A DNA stretch of 64,000 nucleotides from VRUE01 sp963840565. GTDB lineage: Bacteria > Actinomycetota > Thermoleophilia > Solirubrobacterales > 70-9. Where the stretch lies: assembly GCA_963840565.1 (NCBI GenBank), contig CAWIZH010000006.1, forward strand, positions 531,312 to 595,311, read 5' to 3'. Below the pieces are notes generated by a model that saw only the letters and a list, made by a program, of their open reading frames with translations, ran no database searches and was not told the DNA's origin. This document shows, piece after piece, positions 32,872-41,714 of the stretch; position 1 is the stretch's first letter; the number at the start of each line of letters is the position of its first letter. The position numbers and the translations under genes were made by a program.

Positions 32872-33678
32872 GTGGCAGGGCAAGTTCTAGCGCGGGCGAC
32901 CGGGCCCACCAAAGCGGCCTTCGAGCAGGTGGGGGAGATGATGATCCTCACGGCGAAGACGATCGTCTCCGCGGTCAGGCCTCCCTATCCCTACGGCGAG
33001 GAGCTGGTCTGGCAGTTCCTCTTCGTCTTGAAGCTCTCCTGGTTCCCGCTGCTGATCTCGACCTTCGCGCTCTGCCTTGGTGCCCCCGGGCTGCAGGCCG
33101 CCGGTGTGCTCTCGCTCTTCGGCGCGCTCGACCGGCTCGGCGGCTTCTTCGTGCTGACCGCGATCCGCTGGATCGGGCCGCTGGTCACCGCCGTCGTCGT
33201 CGCCGGCGTCGCCGGCACCGCGATCACCGCCGACCTCGGTGCCCGCAAGATCCGCGAGGAGCTCGACGCCCTGCAGGTGCTCGGCGTCGACCCGGTCAAG
33301 AACCTGGTCGTGCCGCGCTTCCTCGCCCTGCTCGTGATCACCGGCCTGCTCGACATCTTCGCGATCGTCTTCGGCCTCTCGGCCGGCATCGCGGCTGAGC
33401 TGCTCTACCACCAGTCGCTCGGCGGCTTCTTCGCCACCCTCTTCTCCAACGCCACCGTCACCGACATCTGGGCCTCGGTCCTGATGTGCACGATGTTCGG
33501 CGCGATCATCGCCGTCGTCTGCTCCTACAAGGGGATGTCGGCCTCGGGCGGCGCCGCCGGCGTCGGCCGCGCCGTCAACCAGGCTGTTGTGATCGCCCTC
33601 GTCGCGGTCTTCTTCTTCCAGTTCGTCGTTACCTCGCTGCTGCTCGCGACCAACCCCGAACTGCAGAGCATCCGTTGA
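32872..33678 (+). CDS. MlaE/YrbE-family lipid ABC transporter permease A
   Basis: 268 residues from GTG 32872; an in-frame TTG at 32836 is possible but has no ribosome site. Five to six helices and the MlaE core (IRWIGPLVTAVVVAGVAGTAITADLGARKIREELDALQVLGVDPVKNLVVPR) are present. In actinobacteria such permeases (YrbEA) pair with YrbEB and MCE proteins to move lipids or sterols. Its stop overlaps the TTG of the next permease (TTGA). No MCE or ATPase gene is adjacent. Confidence 0.9.
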   Translation: MAGQVLARATGPTKAAFEQVGEMMILTAKTIVSAVRPPYPYGEELVWQFLFVLKLSWFPLLISTFALCLGAPGLQAAGVLSLFGALDRLGGFFVLTAIRWIGPLVTAVVVAGVAGTAITADLGARKIREELDALQVLGVDPVKNLVVPRFLALLVITGLLDIFAIVFGLSAGIAAELLYHQSLGGFFATLFSNATVTDIWASVLMCTMFGAIIAVVCSYKGMSASGGAAGVGRAVNQAVVIALVAVFFFQFVVTSLLLATNPELQSIR

Positions 33679-34472
33679 TCGGCTGGCTCGACGTCCCGCG
33701 CAACTGGCTCGACTCCTTCGGTGAGATCGCCCGCTTCGGCACCCGCGTCGCCGGCCTCGTCCTCAGCGGGCGGGTGCTGCGCTTCTTCGGCGAGAGCCTG
33801 CGCCAGGGCGGCATCCTGATCCTCGGCTCGGCCCTGATCATCTGGGCCTTCGTCTTCATCCTCGGCCTGCAGTGCGGGCTGCAGGGCGCCTACTTCAACC
33901 GCTCGATCGGCGCTCCCTCGCTGGCCGGCCTATTCTCCGCCTACTGCGACCTGCGCGAGGGGCTGCCCTACGCCTTCGGCTACATCCTCTCCGCCAAGGT
34001 TGGCACCGGGATCGTCGCCGAGCTGGGTGCGATGCGGATCTCCGACGAGATCGACGCGCTCGAGGTGATGGGGATCCCGCCGGTGACCTTCCTCGCCGCG
34101 ACCCGCCTGCTCGGTGCCTGGATCGCGATCCCCTTCCTCTACCTGGTCGGGATCGGCGTCGCCTACTTCGCCAGCTACATCGCCGTGGTCCAGCAGGTAG
34201 GTGATGTGTCTTCTGGCGGCTACCTCTTGATCTTCTGGATGTTCCAGAGCCCGCCCGACCTGATCTTCAGCCTGATCAAGGGGATGGTGATGACGACCGC
34301 GATCGTGCTCGTCGGTTGCTATTACGGCTACACGGCGTCGGGCGGCCCGGTCGGCGTCGGCACCGCGACGGCTCAGTCGATGGTGGTCAACATCATCTTG
34401 GTCCACATCATCGGCATGCTCGGCACCGTGGTCTTCTGGGGCTCAAACCCCCGCGCCCCAATCGGCGGCTAG
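33675..34472 (+). CDS. MlaE/YrbE-family lipid ABC transporter permease B
   Basis: 265 residues from TTG 33675, coupled to permease A. It has the same core: SAKVGTGIVAELGAMRISDEIDALEVMGIPPVTFLAATR, followed by CYYGYTASGGPVGVGTATAQSMVVN, typical of the B member. The two permeases should form one heterodimeric membrane domain. The ATPase and MCE shell must be encoded elsewhere, or the pair works with the two tiny membrane proteins downstream (speculative). Confidence 0.9.
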   Translation: MIGWLDVPRNWLDSFGEIARFGTRVAGLVLSGRVLRFFGESLRQGGILILGSALIIWAFVFILGLQCGLQGAYFNRSIGAPSLAGLFSAYCDLREGLPYAFGYILSAKVGTGIVAELGAMRISDEIDALEVMGIPPVTFLAATRLLGAWIAIPFLYLVGIGVAYFASYIAVVQQVGDVSSGGYLLIFWMFQSPPDLIFSLIKGMVMTTAIVLVGCYYGYTASGGPVGVGTATAQSMVVNIILVHIIGMLGTVVFWGSNPRAPIGG

Positions 34473-34574
34473 GCCGGCAGTCGACCGCTGCGCACATTCG
34501 GTGCGCCGACCTGCGCAGATTTGTATCTCCGTAGGGCCATAGGTGCGAAAGACCTGGTCAGGATCCAGGTGCCG

Positions 34575-34790
34575 ATGTCTTCAGCATCTACGACGCCGCT
34601 CACAGATCTCGTTTCCGGAGCAGCCGGAGTAGTCGTGGTTATGAGCGGCGTATTTGCCGGTATCGCCAGGGCCTATGCGGTGCTGATCGGAGCACCTCCT
34701 GGTCAGGTCGAGCGGGCGACTGCGGTTGGCTTTCTTGTCGGTGCGACGCTCGCCGTTTTCCTTCTCATTGGGGATCTTTTGTGGAGATAG
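34575..34790 (+). CDS. Small two-helix membrane protein (71 residues)
   Basis: From ATG 34575 (an in-frame TTG at 34521 is less likely). Two hydrophobic segments (about residues 12-30 and 48-68) are separated by a short loop (IGAPPGQVERATA). No family is recognised. The following membrane-protein gene starts 4 nt after its stop, so the two are probably co-translated. Codon usage is less G/C-biased than in neighbouring genes. Confidence 0.55.
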   Translation: MSSASTTPLTDLVSGAAGVVVVMSGVFAGIARAYAVLIGAPPGQVERATAVGFLVGATLAVFLLIGDLLWR

Positions 34791-34794
34791 ACTG

Positions 34795-35019
34795 GTGAAT
34801 GTGATCCGCTCTTGGTTCATGCCCTTTGCCGTGATGGCGGTAGCGATCCTTGCGCTCGATGCTGTTTTGAATCTTGCGGGTGCCGGGACCGCTGCATTCT
34901 TCGCAGCGATAACTGCTTTCGCAATCGTTGGCGGTTGCTACGTTGGCCGTCGGGTCGTGTCCGAAGGCGACCCCAATTTCCAGAACCGCTCGAGGCGGCG
35001 GATCCGCAGGGCCTCGTAG
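34795..35019 (+). CDS. Small two-helix membrane protein (74 residues)
   Basis: From GTG 34795 with GGAG 8-9 nt upstream. Residues 8-28 and 33-50 are hydrophobic, and the tail is very basic (NRSRRRIRRAS), predicted cytoplasmic. The layout resembles the previous gene, and together they could form a small membrane complex. No homologue is recognised. Its stop is 16 bp from the convergent lysyl-oxidase-like gene. Confidence 0.55.
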   Translation: MNVIRSWFMPFAVMAVAILALDAVLNLAGAGTAAFFAAITAFAIVGGCYVGRRVVSEGDPNFQNRSRRRIRRAS

Positions 35020-35035
35020 CTTTGGTTGGCGGCGG

Positions 35036-35809
35036 TTAGCAGCCGACGTTGCCGCGGAAGGGGAGGCGGACGAGGCGGCGCGAGGTGTTGTCGCTCTCGT
35101 TGGACTCGTAGAGCAGGCCGTTGGGGTCGACCGTCATCACGAAGGCGAAGCAGCCGCGCAGGCCGCCGACGGGGATCCACTGCCTGTCGTAGTCGGCCGG
35201 ATAGATGTCGGACCAGCCGACTGAGGTGCCGAGCGTGATGCCGTCCTGGTAGGGGTTCTGGTTGCAGCCCGGATAGTGGAAGTGGCTGGGCGAGCGTTTG
35301 CCCGGGCGGGTGCGCTCCAGGTCGCGCAGGCAGTAGTTGAGCTTGGGGCCGCTGCGCACTCGGTGCAGGAGCCGGTGGTGGCCGTCGACCGACCAGAGCT
35401 CGAAGTGGGCGAGCTGGTGGACCTTCCAGTAGCTGCCGCCGAAGTAGGCGCCGACGTCGGTGAAGTGCAGGCTGGCCGCGGTCGGCACGTCGATGTGACC
35501 GCCGCCGGCGCGGTAGATCCGCTGGTGGACCCGCATCGAGCGCGGTCCGTTGCGATTGCCGCGCAACTCCATCGGGCCAAGGCCGCGGCTGCGCACGTCG
35601 CTGGTCGCGCGCAGCAGGGTGCGGCCGCCGCCGCTCTGGACATAGAGGTCGGAGGGAGGGCCGATGCGCAGGTTCGGACAGAGCAAGTGAGCCGCTTCCG
35701 GCCCCGCGCAGGGATCTGCGGGCGCGCCCGCAGCAGGGCCGGCCGTCCAGCCAAGGGCGAGGTAAAGCGTTGCGGCAAGGGATAGGGCACGGCGAGCCAA
35801 AGCGCGCAC
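35036..35809 (-). CDS. Secreted lysyl-oxidase-like protein
   Basis: 257 residues with a signal peptide (cleavage near AAGA-APADP, residue 28). Conserved parts are PNLRIGPPSDLYV, the histidine stretch WKVHQLAHFELW that would hold copper, and CNQNPYQDGITLGTSVGWSDIYPADYDRQWIPV with ESNESDNTSRR, the bacterial lysyl-oxidase (PF01186) pattern. Cysteines at both ends suggest disulfides. It is an extracellular copper amine oxidase fold. Whether the quinone cofactor residues are intact cannot be told here. Confidence 0.8.
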   Translation of the reverse strand: MRALARRALSLAATLYLALGWTAGPAAGAPADPCAGPEAAHLLCPNLRIGPPSDLYVQSGGGRTLLRATSDVRSRGLGPMELRGNRNGPRSMRVHQRIYRAGGGHIDVPTAASLHFTDVGAYFGGSYWKVHQLAHFELWSVDGHHRLLHRVRSGPKLNYCLRDLERTRPGKRSPSHFHYPGCNQNPYQDGITLGTSVGWSDIYPADYDRQWIPVGGLRGCFAFVMTVDPNGLLYESNESDNTSRRLVRLPFRGNVGC

Positions 35810-35877
35810 AGGCTATCCAGGTGGCGTCGTGATTTCGAGTGGATTTGCACGCAAGCGGCACTGGTAGCATCGCTTTG

Positions 35878-37152
35878 ATGAGCCGCGCCATCGACGTCAG
35901 CGACCCCGAGCTCGGGCAGCTCCTGCTCAAAGAGAACGAACGGCAGGCAGCAGTCGCTCTGTCTGATTCCGTCCGAGAACTACTGCTCGGACGCGGTGCT
36001 CGAAGCCAACGGCTCGGTCCTGGTGAACAAGTACTCGGAGGGGTATCCGGGACGCCGGTATTACGAGGGAAACGAGATCATCGACGAGGTCGAGCAGCCT
36101 GGCGATCGCCCGCGCGAAGGAGCTTTTCGGCGCCGAGCACGTGAACGTCCAGCCATATTCTGGCTCACCGGCGAACATCGCCATCTACATGGCATTCCTG
36201 CAGCCGGGTGACACGGTCATGGGCCTTTCCCTGCCTGCGGGTGGGCATCTCACCCATGGCTGGCAGGTGTCGGCGACAGGAATCTGGTTCAACGCCGTGC
36301 ACTATGGGGTCAATCGAGACTCGGGTCGGGTTGAGATGGAGGCGGTCCGCGAGCTCGCGGTGGCCAATCGCCCGAAGCTGCTCTTCTGCGGCGGCACCGC
36401 GGTGCCACGCACGATCGACTTTGCTGGCTTTGCCGAGATCGCTCACGAGGTGGGCGCTCTGATGGTCGACGGACGTCTCGCATATCGCCGGGTTGATCGC
36501 CGGTGGCGCCCACCCCTCGCCGATCCCGCATGCCGATGTCGTGATGACCACGACGCACAAGACGTTGTGCGGCCCGCGGGGCGGCGATCCTGCTCTGTCG
36601 CGAGGAGCACGCAAAAGCAATCGACCGAGCGGTGTTCCCGGGGCTTCAGGGGGGGCCGCGATGCAGCATCAGACGGCCGCGATTGCCGCAACGCTCGGCG
36701 AGGCTTTGACTCCGGAGTTCCGCGAGTATGCCCATGCAGACCGTGGCCAACACAAAGGCGCTGGCCGAGGCGCTTGTCGAGCGTGACTTTCGCCTGATCT
36801 CGCGGTGGCACCGACAACCACCTGATCCTCCTTGACATGACCGACAGAACTTGAGCGGCAAGGAAGCGGCCGCGGCGCTCTCGCGGGCGGGCATCGTCGG
36901 TCAAATGCCAACTCGATCCCGTTCGATAGCCGCGGACCCATCGATCCCTCCGGTGTGCGAATCGGCGCCCCGGCGGCCACGACCAGAGGTCTGGGCGAGG
37001 ATCACATGGTCCAGGTGGCCGAGTGGATGGACGAGGTGATTTCCGCTCCTGAGGACAATTCCGTCACCGAGGCCGTGCGGTCCGAAGTCGAAGCGTTGAT
37101 GAGGAGCTATCCGGCTCCGGGATGTCGGGTAGCCAGCACCGAAGCGGCCTAG
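35878..37152 (+). pseudogene. glyA: Serine hydroxymethyltransferase broken by about nine frameshifts
   Basis: Joining the three frames gives a nearly complete GlyA: ENERQ, CLIPSENYCSDAVLEANGS, NKYSEGYPGRRYYEGNE, AKELFGAEHVNVQPYSGSPAN, GGHLTHG, DVVMTTTHKTLCGPRGG (with the PLP-binding His-Lys), PGLQGGP, LDMTD, SGKEAAAALSRAGIV and IPFDSRGP, ending in AEWMDEV. The frame changes near 35947, 36098, 36475, 36583, 36658, 36732, 36803, 36849 and 36910. Protein identity between the shifts is well kept, so it is either a recent pseudogene or a stretch of base-call indels. It occupies the ancestral glyA position between tsaC and wecA. Confidence 0.85.
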
Positions 37153-38208
37153 TCGCCCGGATCAGGCGCCGTTTGCACCATGGCCCTGCAGGCAAATCAT
37201 TGAGGGTCTGGATTGACTGCACGGCGGCGGCGCATCCGCTCGTTCTGCGGCCGGTAATAGAGCGGCTCGAAGGCCGCGGCCACGAGGTCATGGTCACTGC
37301 CCGCGAGTACGGGCAGACGCTAGGCATTCTCGATCGGCTCGGCATCCCGTATACGACAGTGGGCAGCCACGGCGGCGCTTCGCTGTTGGGCAAGGGCAGG
37401 GCGCTTGCCGGCCGCTCGGCCCAGCTGGCTCGCGTCGTCTGGCAGCGGCGGCCGCAGCTGGCGCTCGCCCACGGCTCGGTCGACCTCGCCGTCGTCTCCT
37501 CGCTCTTCCGCATCCCCTCGGCGCAGATGCAGGACTACGAGTTCGCCGGCTGGCAGCGCCAGATTGCTTTCCGCGCGGCAAGCAAGGTCCTGATGCCCGA
37601 TTCGATTCCGCTCGATCGGCTGAAGAGGATCGGCGCCAAGGAGCGCAAGCTGGTCCCTTATCCGGGACTGAAGGAGGAGTACTACCTGGCTGACTTCACC
37701 CCGAACGCGGCTGTCCTCGATCAACTCGGGCTCGATCGAGAGAAGGTGCTGGTCGTCGTGCGGCCGCCGCCGGAGACCTCCGAGTACCACGCGCGCAACG
37801 ACGTCTACGGTGAGTCGATTCGCTACCTCGCGCAGGCCGGCTCCGTCCAGGCCGTCGTGATCCCGCGCACCGAGGGCCAGGGCAAGGAGGTGCAGGAGAT
37901 GCGGCGCTGCCAACCTGATCGTGCCCGAGCGTGCAATCGACGCGCAGAGCCTGATCGCCCATGCCGACCTCGTCGTCAGCGCGGGGGGGACGATGAACCG
38001 CGAGGCCGTCGCCCTCGGCACCCCCGTCTTCACCACCTTCGCCGGTCGCATGGGCGGCGTCGACGAGGCGCTGATCGCCGACGGCCGCCTACGGGTCCTG
38101 ACCGACCCGGCCGAGCTGCCGCTGCGCAAGCGCGAGACGCCGCCGGGGGTACTCAATCCGCGCGACCCCGAGCTGCTGGTCGAGGGCGCGCTCGGCGCTG
38201 TCGAATAG
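37122..38208 (+). pseudogene. DUF354 family protein with a single frameshift
   Basis: The first part runs from 37122 (or TTG 37200) and reads VWIDCTAAAHPLVLRPVIERLEGRGHEV, a GT-B-like DUF354 N-terminus, to about 37904. The frame then moves by one base; the second part continues as ANLIVPERAIDAQSLIAHADLVVSAGGTMNREAVALGTPVF up to 38208. One added base near 37902-37905 explains it. DUF354 proteins resemble UDP-GlcNAc 2-epimerase folds and are often near polysaccharide genes. Either the gene is dead, or the sequence has an indel. Confidence 0.8.
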
Positions 38209-38214
38209 TCCACC

Positions 38215-38255
38215 TGCAACGCGTTACGGCTCCGCAGGGGCCACAACGCGTTGCA
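38215..38255. terminator. 11-bp hairpin
   Basis: TGCAACGCGTT (38215-38225) pairs with AACGCGTTGCA (38245-38255). Each arm itself contains the palindrome AACGCGTT. The loop includes GGCTCCGCAGGGGCC. It ends the DUF354 transcript ahead of wecA. Confidence 0.6.
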
Positions 38256-38309
38256 CCTCTGGCCGGTTGAGTAGCCTGAGCGCGCCCGCTTTTTCGGCGG
38301 GCCCCCGCT

Positions 38310-39419
38310 ATGGCAGCGACTACTGACGCCGTCCTCGCCTTTCTCGTAGCTGCCGCGATTGCCTGGCTGCTGGTTCCCTACGCCGAGCGGCTTGCGTTCC
38401 GCATCGGCGCGATCGACCAGCCCAAGGAGCGTGGCCTGCACGACAAGCCGATGCCGCGGCTATCCGGCCTGGCGATCTTCGTCGGGGTCGAGGTGGCGGG
38501 ATGGATTTGGCTCCCGGGCGACGGCGAAAGTCGCGCGATCCTGCTCGGCGCGGCGGCGATCGCCGCCGTCGGCGTCGTCGACGACGTCTGGGAAATACCG
38601 GCCCTGCCCAAGCTGCTCGGCCAGGTCGGGGCGGCGCTGATCCCGGTCCTTGCCGGCGTCCGCGTCGACAACCTCACGCTGCCCTTCGTCGGCGGCTTCG
38701 AGCTCGGCTGGCTCGCCTACCCGCTGACCGTGATCGGGATCGTCGCCGTGGTCAACGTGATCAACTTCATCGACGGTGTCGACGGTCTCGCCGCCGGCGT
38801 CTGCACGATCGCCGCGATCGCCCTGGCGGTGATCGCACTCTCGCTGGAGCGCAACGCCGCCGGCGTGCTGGCGGCGTTGACCGCCGGCGGCGCGCTCGGC
38901 TTCCTCCGCCACGGCTTCCCGCCCGCCTCGAGCTTTATGGGGGATACCGGCTCCAACCTGCTCGGCTATCTGCTTGCCGTCGCCTCGGTCCAGGGAGCGC
39001 TGAAGACCAATGCTGTCGTCGCCCTCGCCTTCCCGCTGGTGATCCTCGCCGTGCCGATCCTCGACACCAGCTTCGTCGTCGCCAAGCGGCTCAAGTACCG
39101 CCAGCCGATCTACCAGGCCGACAGTTGGCACTTCCACCACCGCATGGCCAACATCGGCTTCTCGCAGCGGCGCACCCTCGCCTACCTCTACGGCTGGACC
39201 CTTGCCCTCGCCGGGTTGGCGCTGGCGCTGCGCTTCGTCCCCTACAGCGACGACCACGGCCACTTCGACGTGCTCTGGACGGCGGTGATCGTCGCCTTCG
39301 GCCTGGTCGCGCTGGCCTCCAGCGTCTACCTGATCTACGTCCTGGAGATCCTCAAGCTGCGACGCGGCAGGCTCAATCCGGAAACCGGCGAAATCGAAGC
39401 GATCGAACTCGACGAATAA
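38310..39419 (+). CDS. wecA: Undecaprenyl-phosphate GlcNAc-1-phosphate transferase (WecA/TagO family)
   Basis: 369 residues, about eleven hydrophobic helices. It carries the polyprenyl-phosphate transferase motifs: AAVGVVDDVWEIP (catalytic Asp pair), NVINFIDGVDGLAAG, FMGDTGSNLLG and the His-rich loop WHFHHRMANIG of the WecA branch. It starts lipid-linked glycan synthesis by transferring a sugar-phosphate from UDP-GlcNAc or a relative to undecaprenyl phosphate. Placement immediately before the atp operon is the actinobacterial order. Confidence 0.93.
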   Translation: MAATTDAVLAFLVAAAIAWLLVPYAERLAFRIGAIDQPKERGLHDKPMPRLSGLAIFVGVEVAGWIWLPGDGESRAILLGAAAIAAVGVVDDVWEIPALPKLLGQVGAALIPVLAGVRVDNLTLPFVGGFELGWLAYPLTVIGIVAVVNVINFIDGVDGLAAGVCTIAAIALAVIALSLERNAAGVLAALTAGGALGFLRHGFPPASSFMGDTGSNLLGYLLAVASVQGALKTNAVVALAFPLVILAVPILDTSFVVAKRLKYRQPIYQADSWHFHHRMANIGFSQRRTLAYLYGWTLALAGLALALRFVPYSDDHGHFDVLWTAVIVAFGLVALASSVYLIYVLEILKLRRGRLNPETGEIEAIELDE

Positions 39420-39521
39420 TCGCCCGCAAGTAGCGATATGAGTTAGTAACAGGTTGTAACAAGCCTCACGAACTGGCTCTAGAAAGCGGATCGTCGGCCC
39501 TTTCGGATATAGTCGACAGTC

Positions 39522-39551
39522 CGCCCGCCTTCCAAGAGACGGGCGAATTTT
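39522..39551 (+). promoter_or_regulatory. Hairpin plus T-tract directly before atpI: possible attenuator
   Basis: CGCCCG (39522-39527) and CGGGCG (39540-39545) form a stem followed by AATTTTA and then the atpI ATG. No other ribosome site is visible. A candidate -10 (TATAGT, 39508-39513) lies just upstream. The element has intrinsic-terminator form in the leader of the ATP-synthase operon. Confidence 0.45.
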
Positions 39552-39926
39552 ATGTCTCCTCCCAAGTACGTCGACCTATTGGTCCTTGCCGCTGCACTCG
39601 CCGTTTTTCTGCTCGGCGGGCTGCCCATGCTCGGATACGCGGTCGGAGCGGCTGCATGGCTGGCCCAGCGCGGGATCCAGATCATCGCCACGCGCCGTGC
39701 CAACGCCGAACTCGCCGCCGGCAACCGCCAGAAAGCGATGGGGATCGTCGCCGCGACCACGCTCGGCCGGGTCTGGCTGATGGCGACGGTGGTGCTGCTG
39801 GTCGGACTGTCCGACCGTGAAGCCGGACTCGCCTCCGCGGTCCTCGTCCTCGTCCTCTTCACCGTTTCCTTCGCCGCCCGGGGCATCGCCCACCTCTTCA
39901 GCGAACCGGAGGCCGGCAAAGCATGA
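39552..39926 (+). CDS. atpI: AtpI-like ATP synthase assembly membrane protein
   Basis: 124 residues with four predicted helices (about 6-24, 26-40, 68-84, 92-110) and short charged loops. The sequence is poorly conserved, as is usual for AtpI. Position immediately before atpB with an ATGA overlap is the main evidence. AtpI proteins help assemble the c-ring and may take part in Mg2+ supply. Confidence 0.7.
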   Translation: MSPPKYVDLLVLAAALAVFLLGGLPMLGYAVGAAAWLAQRGIQIIATRRANAELAAGNRQKAMGIVAATTLGRVWLMATVVLLVGLSDREAGLASAVLVLVLFTVSFAARGIAHLFSEPEAGKA

Positions 39927-40831
39927 AGACCAAAACCAAGGTGCTGATCGGGCTCGGCGTCTATTTCGGGATCGCGATCCTGATGCTGCTGATCTTCGGC
40001 AGCTCCGGCAAACTCGAATCTTTCCAGCCGCAGAACGAGTTCAAGCTCGAACCGTGGGTCTCGATCCACCTCGGCAGCCTCGACCTCAGCATCAACAAGG
40101 CGGTGCTCTACCTGGTCCTGGCGAGCGCCCTGACGATCTTCACGATGGTCTGGATCAGCCGCCGGATGGCGCAGAAGCCGAACCGGGTGCAGACCGCGAT
40201 CGAGGTCGCCTACGACCTGACCAAGAACAACATCACCGGCGGCAACCTCGACGGCGCCACCGCGCTGCGCTGGTTTCCCTTCCTCGCCGCTCTCTTCTTC
40301 TGGATCTGGTTCTCGAACATGATCGGCTTCATCCCGCTGCCGACCAACACAGAGCACACGGTCAGCATCTTCGGCCTGGAGATACCGGCCTTCGCGCTCT
40401 ACGCCGCCACGGCTAACATCTCGATCCCGCTGGTACTGACCCTGGTCGTCTGGGTCTCCTACCACGTCGAAGGGATCCGCTCCAAGGGCTTCATTCCTTA
40501 CTTCGCCAGCTGGCTGCCCCCGGGGCTGGAGGAGATGAACCCGATTGGCAAGGGGGCGATTTTCATCATCGAGGTGATCTCGCACTTCGTGCGGCTGATC
40601 TCGCTCTCAGTGCGTCTCTTCGCCAACATCCTCGCCGGCCACCTGCTGCTGCTCTTCATGGGTGGCGGGCTCGCCGTTCTGCTCGGCATTGCCGCCCTCG
40701 GGGCGCTCACATTCCCCATGGCGTTCGCATTCTTCATCTTCGAGGTGGGTCTGGTCGCGACGCTTCAGGCGTTTATCTTCTCGACCCTCACCGCGATCTA
40801 CATCGGCGGAGCCACCTCCGCAAGTCACTAG
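39923..40831 (+). CDS. atpB: F-type ATP synthase subunit a
   Basis: 302 residues, six or so helices. The proton-channel region reads SHFVRLISLSVRLFANILAGHLLL, with the essential Arg in LSVRLFAN, and the last helix is FEVGLVATLQAFIFSTLTAIYI. It has an N-terminal extension with a hydrophobic helix (KVLIGLGVYFGIAILMLLIF). It overlaps atpI by four bases and precedes atpE by 19 bp. Confidence 0.95.
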   Translation: MKTKTKVLIGLGVYFGIAILMLLIFGSSGKLESFQPQNEFKLEPWVSIHLGSLDLSINKAVLYLVLASALTIFTMVWISRRMAQKPNRVQTAIEVAYDLTKNNITGGNLDGATALRWFPFLAALFFWIWFSNMIGFIPLPTNTEHTVSIFGLEIPAFALYAATANISIPLVLTLVVWVSYHVEGIRSKGFIPYFASWLPPGLEEMNPIGKGAIFIIEVISHFVRLISLSVRLFANILAGHLLLLFMGGGLAVLLGIAALGALTFPMAFAFFIFEVGLVATLQAFIFSTLTAIYIGGATSASH

Positions 40832-40850
40832 AAAAGGAGCGCTGTTTCAA

Positions 40851-41117
40851 ATGGATCTGTCCCCTGTAGCCGCCGCGATCTCCGACGAAGGGATCGAATC
40901 GGCCGGTAAGGCGATCGCCCTCGGCGTCGGTGCCGGCCTTGGTTCGATCGGCGCCGGCATCGGCATTGGCTTCATCTTCGGCAAGGAGATCGAGTCGGTC
41001 GCCCGCCAGCCCGAGATGAAAGACGAGCTGCAGAGCATCCGCTGGCTCGGCTTCGCCCTCACCGAGGCCGTGGCCTTCTACACCTTCATCTTCGGCCTGA
41101 TCGCCTTCTTCCTCTAG
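40851..41117 (+). CDS. atpE: F-type ATP synthase subunit c
   Basis: 88 residues from ATG 40851, with AAGGAG 11 nt upstream. Two helices flank the polar loop ARQPE. The ion-binding carboxylate is E72 in GFALTEAVAFYTF, and no extra Na+-type ligands (Gln/Thr-Ser pair) are apparent, so proton coupling is expected. The glycine-rich helix 1 (GVGAGLGSIGAGIGIG) packs the ring. Confidence 0.96.
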   Translation: MDLSPVAAAISDEGIESAGKAIALGVGAGLGSIGAGIGIGFIFGKEIESVARQPEMKDELQSIRWLGFALTEAVAFYTFIFGLIAFFL

Positions 41118-41126
41118 GCCGATCCA

Positions 41127-41714
41127 GTGGAGCTCTTTGGCCACATAGCCGGCTTGATCCCGCTTGCGGAGGAGGCGTCTGAAGAAGGCGGCAGCTTCCT
41201 GGTCTCACCGGGCCTCGGCCTGATGATCTGGACGCTGGTCCTCTTCCTCTTCACGATGTGGGTGCTGAGCAAGGTCGCCTTCCCGAAGATCCAGGAAGCG
41301 CTCGACAAACGCGCCAAGACGATCAGCGAGTCGATCGAGGCGGCGGAACGCCAGCGCAAGGAGTCCGACGAACTGCTCGCCGAGTACCGCGAGCGCCTCA
41401 CCGAGGCCCGCGAGCAGGCTGACGACATCATGGCCCGCGCCCGCAAAGCGGCCGACACGGCTGAATCTGAGGCAAAAGCGGAAGGCAACGCGAAGCGCGA
41501 GGAGCTGGTCGCCGCGGCGACCCGCGACATCGAAGCCGAGACGCGGCGCTCGCTGCAGCAGATCCGCAAGGAGGTCGCCGACCTCACCGTGCTGGCGACC
41601 GAGAAGGTCACCCGCAAGTCGCTCAACGAGGACGACCAGCGTCGCCTCGTCGAGGAGGCGCTCAGCGAGGTCGACTTCTCTGCCCTATCGGGAGCGGAGG
41701 AGTCGAGGAACTGA
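41127..41714 (+). CDS. atpF: F-type ATP synthase subunit b
   Basis: 195 residues from GTG 41127. After a short periplasmic segment there is a single membrane helix (about 30-50) and a long charged coiled coil (KIQEALDKRAKTISESIEAAERQRKES onward), the peripheral-stalk pattern. The end overlaps atpH by one base (TGATG). Confidence 0.94.
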   Translation: MELFGHIAGLIPLAEEASEEGGSFLVSPGLGLMIWTLVLFLFTMWVLSKVAFPKIQEALDKRAKTISESIEAAERQRKESDELLAEYRERLTEAREQADDIMARARKAADTAESEAKAEGNAKREELVAAATRDIEAETRRSLQQIRKEVADLTVLATEKVTRKSLNEDDQRRLVEEALSEVDFSALSGAEESRN

